Shown: one piece after another, positions 9,327 to 19,128 of the stretch | Layout: every line of letters starts with the position of its first letter | How positions within the stretch are numbered: position 1 is the stretch's first letter | Assembly (NCBI GenBank): GCA_030374735.1 | Contig: JASCIV010000039.1 | Location: 1 to 64,000, forward strand | Reading direction: 5' to 3' | Origin: Gracilaria caudata | Lineage: Eukaryota > Rhodophyta > Florideophyceae > Gracilariales > Gracilariaceae | Length of the DNA stretch: 64,000 nt | Translations under genes and position numbers: made by a program | The notes under the pieces: model-generated | Databases searched by the model: none | Told to the model about the DNA's origin: nothing | What the model saw: the letters and a program-made list of their open reading frames with translations, nothing else

Positions 9327-10088
9327 ACAGAGTATTATGCACTGGAAAAAAGGAATTTCTCAAGGATTTAGCACAGTTTTCTGGTCTTTTGAACTAGCTC
9401 CAGAGGACCAAAGACCCATTGACTCGAAGGCTTGACAAAAAAACCTTGAGCTTGGCGAGCTTGTCGACAGGTCATGAACTTGCGACGGTAGCACTACAAC
9501 TTTAATTGTTCTGACTTGGATCATAGCAAGGATGACTTGGCTTTATCACGAACAAACCTAGGGAGAACAGTCAATTCCGGTTGCAATTGCTACGCGCGCA
9601 CTTCCGTAGGAGCCGGATGTTGCGAAAATCCAAGTCTTTAGAACCAATTTCCACGGTGTAGACTTCGTAGTCTACGTTAGCTAATGCAAAACGAGTTACT
9701 TTTGGTTGAGGTCTCATGATCAACTCAGAAGTCTTTTCTTCTTAGATGAATCAATATAAGTCTGCGAAGAACATATCGATTGAGTAGAATCACAAATAGA
9801 AATCCTCTGATACAGAGTACATATCAAAGTATGACATGTGCTCTGTATCAGAGGATTTCTAGCATGGTCATCCCTACGACACAGTCCCAACTCGATGATG
9901 TCCGGGAGTCAGTCAAAAACGTAATGCCGTCAACGACCGAAAGAAGAAAAATACTTTTCTAACCAGGTTTGAACGCCGAGCACATACGTACGGATAAATT
10001 GCACATAATTGACCCGCGAGGAAGTATAGCCGTTCAGAATACTCTTGTATAGAGATTTTCTCACTACTTTGATTCAGATTCTCATGTG
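9327..10088. other. Intergenic stretch with foldback
   Basis: Lies between NOB1 and prefoldin 6, both on the minus strand. It contains the 20-bp-arm inverted repeat at 9798-9860 and a short hairpin (7-bp stem) at 9658-9675. No ORF with recognisable content. Confidence 0.5.
9798..9860. repeat. Inverted repeat with perfect 20-bp arms
   Basis: Left arm 9798-9817 (AGAAATCCTCTGATACAGAG) and right arm 9841-9860 are exact reverse complements, separated by 23 bases. The inner four positions 9819-9822 and 9836-9839 also pair, leaving a loop of about 13 bases. No transposase or target-site duplication was identified. It could be a small MITE-like foldback, a hairpin RNA precursor or a cruciform. Confidence 0.85.
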
Positions 10089-10666
10089 CTATTGTCTTCC
10101 CGCAGTAGTCTGCTGAACTAAAGCCTGAAACTTTTGCTGTTCCGCCAGTAACGCAACTCTTTTTGCTTGTTGGTTCTTTTCAATACCCTCAACTTTTGTT
10201 TTTGCACTCGCAAGTTCCTTCGAAATATATTCGATTCGCGTTTGAACGGTGTTCTTTGCTTCATCTGCGTCTTGAGGCACTAGCACTGGACCTACCAGCT
10301 TGAAAACTTTTGCTCCTTCTTCAAGACCTTCCAATTCCTTGGCAAAGACATACAGAATATATTAACACGTCAGTCCTTCCCCAGCTGCACTTCAGAAACT
10401 GCAGGCTTTGCGTGTGCTGAATGAGCCCTTCCTTACCTGTTTGACAAGTTTGTTCTCAGTTAACTGGCTTTGTAAGCCGTTCATACCCTGGACAGCAGCA
10501 GTATAGTCTTAAGAAAACTGTCAGCATGTGTTGAAGACACGCAATTCACATATGACTTTCAATCGTTACTGTAGATCTGGAACATACCTCGTTGAATCCC
10601 TTGTACTTCACCAGCCATCTTTTCAATCCTTTCCTTCATGTTTGAAAGAATTTGAAACTGCGCCAT
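10089..10666 (-). CDS. PFDN6: Prefoldin subunit 6 (beta-type)
   Basis: A subunit of the hexameric prefoldin co-chaperone that delivers unfolded actin and tubulin to CCT. I assembled three exons: 10588-10666, 10437-10507 and 10089-10337, with introns of 80 bp (10508-10587) and 99 bp (10338-10436), both GT..AG. The joined product has 132 residues, normal for the family. It starts MAQFQILSNMKERIEKMAGE, reads through QRDYTAAVQGMNGLQSQL and KLVKQELEGLEEGAKVFKLVGPVLV across both junctions, and ends in a coiled coil (VQTRIEYISKELASAKTKVE). The segment ELEGLEEGAKVFKLVGPVLV is the beta-hairpin signature of subunit 6. The unbroken reading frame through both splice junctions supports the model. Confidence 0.92.
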
Positions 10667-11481
10667 GGCTACCAAGGTAGTGAGACCAAAAAAGCAAGTT
10701 TCCTGAATCAATCCCCTGAAGTTGAACTTTTCTTGATGTTTCAGTATTGGCTTGAAGACCTCTCCAGTTCCTGAAAGCGATCAACTTCAAAGCATTGGGC
10801 TGTTTTCTTGGGTTGACGAATCACAGCAGCATGCGCGAAGGTATTGCAAAGAGATCTACTAGTGGTTTGCACCAAAGCAGACTCCTGACCTGTCCTGCTG
10901 TCCCTTTGTATTGATGATGTGTTGTGCGCAACAGAAGCAAAGTACGACGGTAACCTGATATGGGGACCCTCTTACAGTAATCTGCTCTGGAGGAGTTAAA
11001 AACCACGAAAACTTACATTTGAGTATTTGCGCTTTGTTATTTCAGGAGATGCCCAAAAACGAAAAGAGACAATTGAAGGTCATTTTCGTTTGTTTTTGCT
11101 GCAAGGGTAGCGTTCTACCCTTGTAAAACGCGGCGGATCTACTGTGTTTGGACTTAATGTGCGCCCCAATTGAGCCCCTGGGACCGGTGAAAATAGGATT
11201 TGGGTTTTAGCCACACGCGTGGGGTTGCCTTCAGATATTTTTGATTCTTTGATTTATATATTCCGACACCTGTGCGCCAAGATCAAATTGCGTTTCAAAT
11301 GGTTTTGAAATAGTTATAGAAACCTCTTTCGTACAGACGGTGAGGGGAAAGAGCGCTTCTTCTCGTTTCGTCTCCCATTGCTTTCTTTGCAGTCAGTTCA
11401 CTCAAAAGCCTTCCGGTTCAGCCAGCATCTTGTCTTTTTCCATACTTCGTGAGTGCCTTCACAAGTGAAACGTAACGAACA
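10667..11481. other. Divergent promoter region, prefoldin 6 / UBC9
   Basis: 815 bp between two divergent genes. A weak TATA-like string (TATATAT, 11255-11261) lies about 220 bp before the UBC9 start. No ORF with recognisable content. Confidence 0.4.
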
Positions 11482-12249
11482 ATGAGTGGCATAGCACGCG
11501 GAAGGCTCGTGGAAGAAAGGAAACAATGGCGTTTAGATCACCCCGTTGGCTTCTATGCTCGCCCTGAAAAGCTTAATGGACAGACAAATCTCATGAAATG
11601 GGAATGTGGCATTCCTGGAAAGGACAACGTAAGTTCTGTATGACACTCGCAGAAACCTCATGGCCTTAATATCGCAGCCACTCATAGAGAGAACCCATGA
11701 CCTTTCCTCAGCACCGAAATGGTTCTCAGACTATAACTAACTCCTCTGTGTTACCCCAGACCCTATGGGCAGGCGGGATGTATAAGCTGGTTCTTGAATT
11801 TACCGACGACTACCCAAGTCGGCCTCCAAAATGTACGTGTTTCCTTTGCTATGTTTGCCAGCAGATGATTTAGCTTGCCGACTAACTCATTTGTTGATGA
11901 CACACAGGCCGATTTACCCCACCTCTGTTTCATCCCAACGTTTATCCCTCTGGCACCGTGTGTCTTAGCATTATCGACGCCGATAAGGCCTGGAGGCCCT
12001 CCATCACAGTTAAGCAGGTAAGTCGAGCTGCAGAATTCAAGGACTGCGCTAATATCTTTCAAGATGGTTTCTGACTTCGGAATTGGGGCATGCGCCTGTG
12101 ACGTATAGATTCTACTCGGTATTCAAGACTTACTGGACAACCCGAATGCAAGTGACCCAGCCAATGCAGAAGCGTATGACCTTTTCATGAAGTCTAAAAA
12201 CGCTTATAACAATCGAGTGAAACAAGTTGCAGCACAGAACGCTCAGTAA
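11482..12249 (+). CDS. UBC9: SUMO-conjugating enzyme UBC9
   Basis: The single SUMO E2: it takes SUMO from the SAE1/2 E1 and transfers it to substrates. Four exons: 11482-11628, 11760-11832, 11908-12017 and 12109-12249, with introns of 131, 75 and 91 bp, all GT..AG. The spliced product has 156 residues, typical for UBC9. The first exon, [21 protein letters not shown], carries the basic N-terminal helix that binds SUMO and E1. The UBC fold follows: [49 protein letters not shown] with the HPN motif and catalytic Cys, then [24 protein letters not shown]. The acidic AD/KAW region is the UBC9 consensus-site reader. It is the most intron-rich gene in the window. Its stop lies 78 bp from the convergent DUF924 gene. 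Confidence 0.96.
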
Positions 12250-12327
12250 CGAATCAATGCCAGCCGCTTCAGACGGTCGCGAAATTCGATGCGGAACGTC
12301 TCTCTAGAAGAATGAATATTGCCGATT

Positions 12328-13170
12328 CTACTGACCGAACTTTGGCCCGTCGACAAGATACCTTTCCTCCTCGGGAGTTGATGGTCGGGAGAGGGCTTTG
12401 TTTCTATGCGGAAACCTTCCAAACTGTTCAATGATATCTCGATGCATTTGAGCGAAGTAAAGTGATTTGTCTAGAACTTTAGATGTCTCTTCAGCTTGTT
12501 TTCCCGCCACTTTGCATTCTTCTATCATGGCCTGGATGAGTTCAATACACTTACCCTGATCCTCAAGAGATTCCTGGTGCATTAACGGAAGAAGGAAAGA
12601 CATTCGAGCAATCGGAGAGAAGTGATGCTTTAACTCATCCCAATCCCCGTTAGCCAACAAATGCTGGATGATAGACCTCGTCTTTTTGTCTCCAGCGAAT
12701 GCTTTCTCAGAACCTCTGTAAATGTTTCTTGGAAACTGATCAAGTAAAATGATCAGGGCGAGCTCAGATTTGAACTTATGCTTCTTGTTGCCAATCCAGT
12801 GATCAAAATTGCCGGATATGGCTTCATCGGTCTCACGGCCAAAGCGGTTCCGTATGTCGACATCAACTTCGTCCGAAGACGCGTACCACAGGTCTTTTTT
12901 CCTTTCGTAAATCTCAAAGGGTGGAAAAGCATCATTGCCGTACCAAAACGTAAGAATATTCTTTATCAATTCCTTATCAGCGTACTCCGTACGCGTAAGG
13001 CTTGTGTTCAACATCCTAAGGTTCTGAAGATTTGCTGAACATCGGCGTCTAACGTGGCATTCGAATGAGTTCCGAGTAGGGCAGTCTAGAGGTTTGAAGA
13101 TAGGCTTTTGTTTAGCGCTCTGAGCAAGGAAGTTCGCACCTATATAACTGGCTCTCAAGAAGACCGCCAT
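12328..13170 (-). CDS. DUF924 family protein
   Basis: 280 residues from the ATG at 13170; the open frame upstream to 13200 begins with GTG. From about residue 75 the sequence is a clear DUF924 domain: ILTFWYGNDAFPPFE, LWYASSDEVDVDIRNRFG, SELALIILLDQFPRNIYRG, FSPIARMSFLLPLMHQESLEDQ, and FPHRNKALSRPSTPEEERYL near the C-terminus. DUF924 proteins are all-alpha, TPR-like, widespread in bacteria and eukaryotes, and of unknown biochemical function. The N-terminal 70 residues (MAVFLRASYIGANFLAQSAK) are basic, hydroxylated and poor in acidic residues, as in organelle targeting peptides, so mitochondrial or plastid import is possible. Confidence 0.88.
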   Translation of the reverse strand: MAVFLRASYIGANFLAQSAKQKPIFKPLDCPTRNSFECHVRRRCSANLQNLRMLNTSLTRTEYADKELIKNILTFWYGNDAFPPFEIYERKKDLWYASSDEVDVDIRNRFGRETDEAISGNFDHWIGNKKHKFKSELALIILLDQFPRNIYRGSEKAFAGDKKTRSIIQHLLANGDWDELKHHFSPIARMSFLLPLMHQESLEDQGKCIELIQAMIEECKVAGKQAEETSKVLDKSLYFAQMHRDIIEQFGRFPHRNKALSRPSTPEEERYLVDGPKFGQ

Positions 13171-14134
13171 GATCTTCAGTTGGGGAAAGGATATCGACAC
13201 AGCGTCCGGGAATGTTGGTAAGTCTTTTTAGAGCTCACGGACCTCGTAGCCCTGCGAAATTTAGGGCGCTGTGGAAATTTGTGCCACTACTGAATTCTAC
13301 ATATGCTTGTCAGGATGTGACCAACACATGATTCCAATTTGCGGGCCGCCGAAGGCCTGGAATTGAAGAGTTTCGTGAGAATTGCGCAAAGACAGTCAAC
13401 GGGAAGGCTAATGATGTTGCTGAAATAAGCTGGATCTAGCTGGCAGCAAGAGTTTCCAGCCTTCCCGAAGAAAAAACACAGTACACTAAACCTCCGAACT
13501 AAAATCACAAGTTGAAGAAGTACAAGAGACTAAAAGAACAGCGTCTTTTGCAACTCATGCGTACGAGGAATCAGCGTATACGCTACGTACGCGTTTCATA
13601 AACAGCGAGAGAAAAAGAACACTATAGTGATGAAATGCAATTTGCGGGGTTTGCCACATGTCAGAGTTTCTGTTTGTCGCAATGTAACGAAAGTAGTCAT
13701 ATATCCCTGCATGTGTAGGTTTTCTTTCGACAAATTGATAACATGGAAAGGGTCGAACTGCTCGTAAACATCGGTCAGACCATCAGAAGGGCAGATATTC
13801 GAACTTGATTTCACATATAGAAAGCTCTTGTTTAAAAAAGATCATGTGACACCCCTTTAAAGATTCTGAGAGTGATTGGCGTTATGGTTTGAATGAGAGT
13901 TATCAGCTCGTCTCGATTTTTGGGGGAACTCTTTTCAAGCCTGTTGCATCACGACCGTGTACGGTAGAACTGGGAGCATGTGGTTTGGGCTGTGGAAATC
14001 GAAGACAGCGTACAACATATTCTTCTCGTGAACACATCGATGTCCGCGTTAATGAGAAGTTCTATAGGACAAACACAATCTGAGGTAATCCGGTTCATTT
14101 TTCTTTGCTTTTCTCTCTTCCATTCGGACAAGGC
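13171..14134. other. Divergent intergenic region
   Basis: 964 bp between the DUF924 gene and the KAR5/GEX1-like gene. Only short frames with no recognisable content. No repeat or RNA gene was seen. Confidence 0.4.
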
Positions 14135-15616
14135 ATGTTGACCCCATTACAATTTCCGCTCTTCTTTATTCTTATTGGTCTTTGCCTTTCACACTATGTT
14201 TCAGCATCGTGGTCGATATGGTCACTTTCTTGGAAACCTCTTTGGGTTCCAGCTGGACAAAGTACGAATGACCTCCATTGCAAAAGGGCCAGGCAGATCT
14301 TCATCGAGTACTGCGATGGTAAAGAAACAAAACGAAAAAGGGACATGTCTCAGGCCTTTATAAATTGCTTCTTGAATCAGGCCGGAGGAAAATTAGAGTG
14401 GGATGAGTCACAAGATTACAAGGACCCGGAACAAAAGTACTCGAACATTATGACTAGTGCATTGACAATTGTTGACATGCTTTGTTCCAATGATGAAAGC
14501 ATTCTTCAGAGTTCTTTAAAATGGTTCAATGGAGACGACGATATCTCCAGAAGCTTGCGGAGCCTCTCAAATGGAACAAAGAGTGCTTACAGAGAGGGAA
14601 AGAGAGTTCAAAAGCTCTTTTCGCACGTCAGTGAAACTGCGCGACATCTTAACAGCTTCGCGAAGGATTTGGCCAAACTGAGGACTGCGTACATAATAGC
14701 GAACGCTTCTACTATCCATGTTCCAGATTTTGCGATCATTCACGACGAATTTTGGATCATGGTTCAGGATACTGTTGATTTGTTTGCTAGTCATCTACAC
14801 ATGATCTCGTACTTCAAGACCTCTCTCAGAAAAGACCTCAATAACATGGAAAAAGTCGATAAAACGCTTGAAGACGTGAAAGAATTGTCCCTGTTTTGGA
14901 GATCTTACAAACGGGGAATGGAGAGACTGTCGGAAGTTGTGGTTCGCAACAAAGCAATGAGAGCAAGAGTGCTACATCCCTGGCTTTTCAAAGAGAAAAG
15001 AAAGATTCACATTTCGAAACCCCGAGGTGCGAGCCAGGATGACAAGGAAAATGCCTGGGTAACGATAAACTCAGAACTGCGCGACAGATTTCGGGTCAGA
15101 CCCCAAACCGTATTGTGGCTACTATATGATAATATGGAGCTTTCCTTCAGAGCGTATGTCCGTTTTGCATTTCAGCGACTGATGAGGAATGCCTTTGAGT
15201 CTTCTTCTTGGCCTAATTGGATGCTTTTGGCTTCGTCTCTACTTGCTCATCTACTTACGTTTCTCTCAGTGATATTAAGATTGTCCGTATGGTTGGCCAG
15301 ACGAGGAACTTCGCTGATTCTCTTTTTTGTGCAATTCAAAGGACCCCGTATCTTAGGCACATCTAAGAAACGAAAAGGAGAGACCGGACTTCTTGAGGAA
15401 TTCATCAGACTGTGCGTCAAGGAAAACCTAGAAAGTGAATCAGAGACAGCACAGTTTCAAGTAATGCTCCATTCCGTCTGCCAACGTGAACTTGACATAT
15501 CAATTTCAAAATTGCGATCAGTCGAAAAGCGAATGTTAGCACTCTGCAGAGATATGAAGACTCTTCAGGAAAGGGCAGAATCGGTGCAATACCGCGTCAG
15601 GGAGGAAGACCTGTAG
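14135..15616 (+). CDS. Candidate KAR5/GEX1/Brambleberry-type nuclear-envelope fusion protein
   Basis: 493 residues from the ATG at 14135; the open frame from 14105 starts with TTG. A strong signal peptide (LTPLQFPLFFILIGLCLSHYVSA) is followed by a Cys-containing region: C49, C60, C78 and C117, with the pattern C..A.......C....K.KR......A..NCF...GG. The middle (about residues 125-330) is helical and probably coiled-coil. A membrane segment lies at about 362-389, with another hydrophobic patch just after it, and the C-terminus is a charged coiled coil. Secretion signal, Cys-rich domain, coiled coils and late membrane segments in that order match the KAR5/GEX1/Brambleberry family, which fuses nuclear envelopes after gamete fusion. 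The Cys pattern also resembles GEX1. The similarity is weak and from memory; an unrelated ER or nuclear-envelope membrane protein is the alternative. Confidence 0.5.
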   Translation: MLTPLQFPLFFILIGLCLSHYVSASWSIWSLSWKPLWVPAGQSTNDLHCKRARQIFIEYCDGKETKRKRDMSQAFINCFLNQAGGKLEWDESQDYKDPEQKYSNIMTSALTIVDMLCSNDESILQSSLKWFNGDDDISRSLRSLSNGTKSAYREGKRVQKLFSHVSETARHLNSFAKDLAKLRTAYIIANASTIHVPDFAIIHDEFWIMVQDTVDLFASHLHMISYFKTSLRKDLNNMEKVDKTLEDVKELSLFWRSYKRGMERLSEVVVRNKAMRARVLHPWLFKEKRKIHISKPRGASQDDKENAWVTINSELRDRFRVRPQTVLWLLYDNMELSFRAYVRFAFQRLMRNAFESSSWPNWMLLASSLLAHLLTFLSVILRLSVWLARRGTSLILFFVQFKGPRILGTSKKRKGETGLLEEFIRLCVKENLESESETAQFQVMLHSVCQRELDISISKLRSVEKRMLALCRDMKTLQERAESVQYRVREEDL

Positions 15617-16484
15617 TTTCCACCCTCCCACCTTCCTTCGTGAGGTAGGATGTTTTGAGGCGAAGGGTAGGCTTCTACCAGCTAACCTTAGAACCCAAGA
15701 GTGTTGTTCAGTATCCGGTGACATCCGGAGCAATCTCTCACGTTCATACAAAATGCGAGAGTTCAATTGATACTGTTACTCTTCCTCATACATGCATTGC
15801 AATGTCCCATGCGCGTCAGGAACAATTCACTGCTCTGTTACGAATCATAGCTTATGATGGGTGCATCTAGACTTGAGTACCAGTTTCGGTCACAACCCTC
15901 AAGTAAAACTATGCTTGTGACATCGTACAAGGTCTGCTGCGGAGGGATTCGCAATTCCCAAGTCGCTGATTGGAAATATTCACAACACAGACCGGGGCAC
16001 TGGATGGATGCACACGTTTCCTACGACGATTAGCGTTTCCACAGCTGACTAGAGATCGGATGCATGCCCTTAAACTACCTTCGCAAATCTCGGGAAGTAT
16101 AGAAAGTTAAAAGTCATTCGCTACACCTGAGGACGACCACAAGGGTTGACAGGCGACACAAACAACACACAACTCTGTTCGGCCAAACTAACGACCGACA
16201 CAAAACATCCAACAAGCACCATTTTCGCTCTTTAGTTGTCCTACATAGGCCCAATCAGAGAGCATGAATCGCACCCAAGAGCCACAATCAAACGAGATCA
16301 CCAACTCGCTACGAACAAGACCTATGAACATGACATACCGATACCACTACTTCCAAAACACATAACGTCACATGCAAGAACCTGAGTACAGCACAAAGTC
16401 GTGATGTGGTGCGCATGGCACCAAGTTGCAAACTTTCATCACGAGGTAAGTAGCACATCTCAAAGTGTGTGCTTAGCAGATTAA
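15617..16484. other. Convergent intergenic region
   Basis: 868 bp between two convergent stop codons. It presumably holds both 3' UTRs; no gene, repeat or RNA recognised. Confidence 0.4.
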
Positions 16485-17105
16485 TTAGGCAAACTTGTCC
16501 AGGCGACAATCGACGACGCGGCCGTCGACTTCCTTACCGGTCATCTCTCGGATGGCGCGGTCAGCTTCCATCTCTGTCTCGAACAGAACGGTACCCATAC
16601 CCTTTGATTTACCGTCATGAGTTTGGGGGATGTCTGCGCGAATGACATTTCCGTAATCACGAAAGAGGTCCTTCAAGTCTTGCCACCGGATGTGGTACGG
16701 CAGGTTCCACACTACAATCTTACGGCCGCGATCGGATTCGCGGCGTCCCCTGTAACCATGGTCGCCTTCGAAGCGACGCGGCTTACCCTCTTCGCGATCG
16801 GCGCGCACGAAGATGGAACGGCCGTCGAGCATGGAATCGTTGAGAGTGTTGATGGCGTTCTGCGCGCCCTCAGGCGTTTCGAACTCGACGATTCCGCAGC
16901 CGGCGGAGCGGCCTGATGACTCGGTAAAGACCTCGGCGTGCACAACGTCTCCCGCCTCGCGCATGTGATCCTTTAGTCCTTGCCACCTCGTATCCCAAGA
17001 TAGATTGCCGACGTAGACGCGTCGTCCTCCGGTGGGGGCTGAGGGCGCAGCGCCGTTGGATTGCGGGGGGGTTGAGCCCTGTTGGTCATCGTGGAACGAA
17101 TCCAT
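16485..17105 (-). CDS. Two-RRM RNA-binding protein (hnRNP M/Gbp2-like)
   Basis: 206 residues with two RNA recognition motifs and little else. RRM1 starts at about residue 28 (RRVYVGNLSWDTRWQGLKDH) and has an RNP1-like GCGIVEFE. A short Arg/Gly/Asp-rich linker (GDHGYRGRRESDRGR) leads to RRM2, KIVVWNLPYHIRWQDLKDLFRDYG and GNVIRADI, with RNP1 KGMGTVLFE. The W.DLKDLFR..GNV.RADI segment is typical of hnRNP M/MYEF2 and yeast Gbp2/Hrb1 RRMs, which bind mRNA during nuclear export or splicing. The start ATG at 17105 is followed by a short Gly/Pro/Gln-rich tail (MDSFHDDQQGS). The target RNA and exact orthology cannot be settled from the sequence. Confidence 0.88.
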   Translation of the reverse strand: MDSFHDDQQGSTPPQSNGAAPSAPTGGRRVYVGNLSWDTRWQGLKDHMREAGDVVHAEVFTESSGRSAGCGIVEFETPEGAQNAINTLNDSMLDGRSIFVRADREEGKPRRFEGDHGYRGRRESDRGRKIVVWNLPYHIRWQDLKDLFRDYGNVIRADIPQTHDGKSKGMGTVLFETEMEADRAIREMTGKEVDGRVVDCRLDKFA

Positions 17106-17806
17106 GTGGACGTCCTAATGGTGGCGACGGAGTGAAAGCGCAGCAAAAGGGCGCGGGGTGTAAGGCGAAGCGGTAGCAAAAGTGGTGCGCAAAAAGACGA
17201 CACATGTGTGTTAAACACTGCTGCTTCTGAGACAGAAACGAAGGAAGGAGAGCGAGCTTACCTCCATGGTGATGGCAGCGCGCGGTGCGTGACCGAAGGG
17301 GCGACAGGGCAGACGCGCACGCGCTCGAACAGCACAGACAGCACGACGCTCAACTCGAGCGCCGACGCGTACGAAAGTAGATACACAAGCGAGATGTCTA
17401 CGACGTTGAAGTTGCAGACGTCGCACGTCTACTTTTCGTACAATGCATGGTCGCGCGTCCGCGGGGCACGATCAAGACCACGCCGCCGCAAATCACAAAT
17501 GGCGCGCCGACGTAGATGGCATGGTGTCCCAACGACGTCAGCGCATGGCGCGCTGGCGAGTAGGCGCCGAGCGGCGCGCCCCGCGCATCGCAGCCCGATC
17601 TGAGGGCGCGTGCCTCGCCACGCCACTTGCACTCTGCCACCCCAATCGCCCGCGCACCAACGCATACAACCGCCATCGCCGCCCCCTCGTAGTCTTTCGC
17701 GCGCACCATCCCACCCCCATCCGATGCCCCCATCGCACCAGGCGGCACTCGCCACCACTCTCCGCTCCGTTCTCGTGCGCCCGCCACCCACCGGTGTCTA
17801 GTGCGC
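17106..17806. other. GC-rich divergent promoter region
   Basis: 701 bp between the two-RRM gene and the SLC25A38-like gene. By eye 17260-17800 is much richer in G, C and CpG than the flanks, so it is open in many frames; none has a convincing start or protein. Probably a bidirectional promoter plus 5' leaders. Confidence 0.5.
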
Positions 17807-18859
17807 ATGTCGCCTATCACCCCCTCCTCCGGGAGCCGAAGCCAAACAAGAACCGTCAAGTTTCTGAGCGGAGCCACCTCGGGCCTCCTCTCCACCGTCA
17901 CGCTGCAACCGCTCGATGTGCTTAAAACTCGCATGCAGATGTCCGCAGCGTACAGCCGCACCATCCACCTCAAGACCAAGCTCAAAGTCCGCCCCAACGC
18001 TGGCGCCGTCGAGACCCTTTCCGCAATTGTCACCCAGGATGGTGTGCGCGGTCTTTGGCGAGGCGTCGTGCCCTCCGTTATGCGCAACGCTATGAGCGTA
18101 GGTTGCTACATGATGCTTCTGGACGTCACCACGACTCAGCTTGCTGCGGCAGACGGAACGCTGTCAGATCGCTCCTCATTCCTTGCCGGCGGCAGCGCTC
18201 GCTTTATGACTGTCATTTTGCTGTCTCCCATGTCTGTCGTCAAGACCCGCATGGAGACAGTCGAGTATTCCGCCAAATATAACGGAACGTTGGACGCTCT
18301 AAACAAGATCGCCAAGAACGAAGGCCGTCAAGGTTTGTACAGGGGCCTCATTCCCTCCATCATGAGAGATGTACCCTACTCGGCTACTTACATGTTTTTA
18401 TACCTGCGCTCCAGAGAGTTTATCGGATCTGCTCTTGGTCTTGCTGAGCATAGATCTGTTATCGTGCGGAAGGTTTCTCAAACCCAACAAGTCAACCAAA
18501 CTGCCTCCAGCCCTGCACCGCGTCAAAAGGTCGATTCTCAGCAAGTGCTCGCTCGCGTCGTCACTTTTGCTAGCGGTGGTTTCAGCGGTGGCCTTGCAAC
18601 ATTGCTCACGCAACCACTTGATGTCGCCAAGACTCGAATACAGCTCAGTAAAGGGGCACCTGGCGCATCATCGCGCTACAGCGGCTTCGTGGATGCAGTG
18701 CATCGCACGTGGGCCGAGGAAGGAGCATACGGGTTTTTCCGAGGCTCTTTACCTCGCTTTGTTAAGCGCATTATGGGAGCTGCCATTACCTGGATGGTGT
18801 TTGAAGAATGTAACAACTTCTACGCCGCACTCTTAACCGAAAAGGAGAGAGACCGGTAA
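17807..18859 (+). CDS. Mitochondrial carrier, SLC25A38/Hem25-like (glycine transport)
   Basis: 350 residues with three mitochondrial-carrier repeats. The signatures are PLDVLKTRMQ in repeat 1, PMSVVKTRME in repeat 2 and PLDVAKTRIQ in repeat 3. The second has Ser in place of the acidic residue, as in SLC25A38 where this position is also non-acidic. Other matches are LSGATSGLLSTVTLQPLDV, EGRQGLYRGLIPSIMRDVPYSATYMF and YGFFRGSLPRFVKRIMGAAITWMVFEE. SLC25A38/Hem25 imports glycine into mitochondria for the first step of non-plant-type haem synthesis. In an alga that makes ALA from glutamate, it would more likely serve one-carbon or glycine metabolism (inference). An insert of about 40 residues rich in Gln and Ser lies before repeat 3. 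The ATG at 17807 is the first in frame. Confidence 0.85.
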   Translation: MSPITPSSGSRSQTRTVKFLSGATSGLLSTVTLQPLDVLKTRMQMSAAYSRTIHLKTKLKVRPNAGAVETLSAIVTQDGVRGLWRGVVPSVMRNAMSVGCYMMLLDVTTTQLAAADGTLSDRSSFLAGGSARFMTVILLSPMSVVKTRMETVEYSAKYNGTLDALNKIAKNEGRQGLYRGLIPSIMRDVPYSATYMFLYLRSREFIGSALGLAEHRSVIVRKVSQTQQVNQTASSPAPRQKVDSQQVLARVVTFASGGFSGGLATLLTQPLDVAKTRIQLSKGAPGASSRYSGFVDAVHRTWAEEGAYGFFRGSLPRFVKRIMGAAITWMVFEECNNFYAALLTEKERDR

Positions 18860-19128
18860 CAGTTGAGGTATTCGTTTTCCTCTGTACCGAATCATTACCG
18901 TCACCAGTATTATGTTGTACAATATATGTGTAACACTCGATATGGAAAACTGAATATGTAACTTCTTGGCTCATAGCCAATTTCATAAAATACATCAGAA
19001 CCCACCTGATGACGTTGTTACCAACTGTTCGCAGCGTGTGCTGTGGCAATCGTGGTTCGCATTACCGACGAAACGCGCCCTGTGCAAACATTCCTAGCGG
19101 TTAGAGTTGTGCTTGTTGCGCTCATAAT

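Noticed and set aside
17398..18087. 229-codon minus-strand frame over the SLC25A38-like start
   Set aside because: Antisense shadow produced by GC-rich sequence; the carrier is certain on the other strand.
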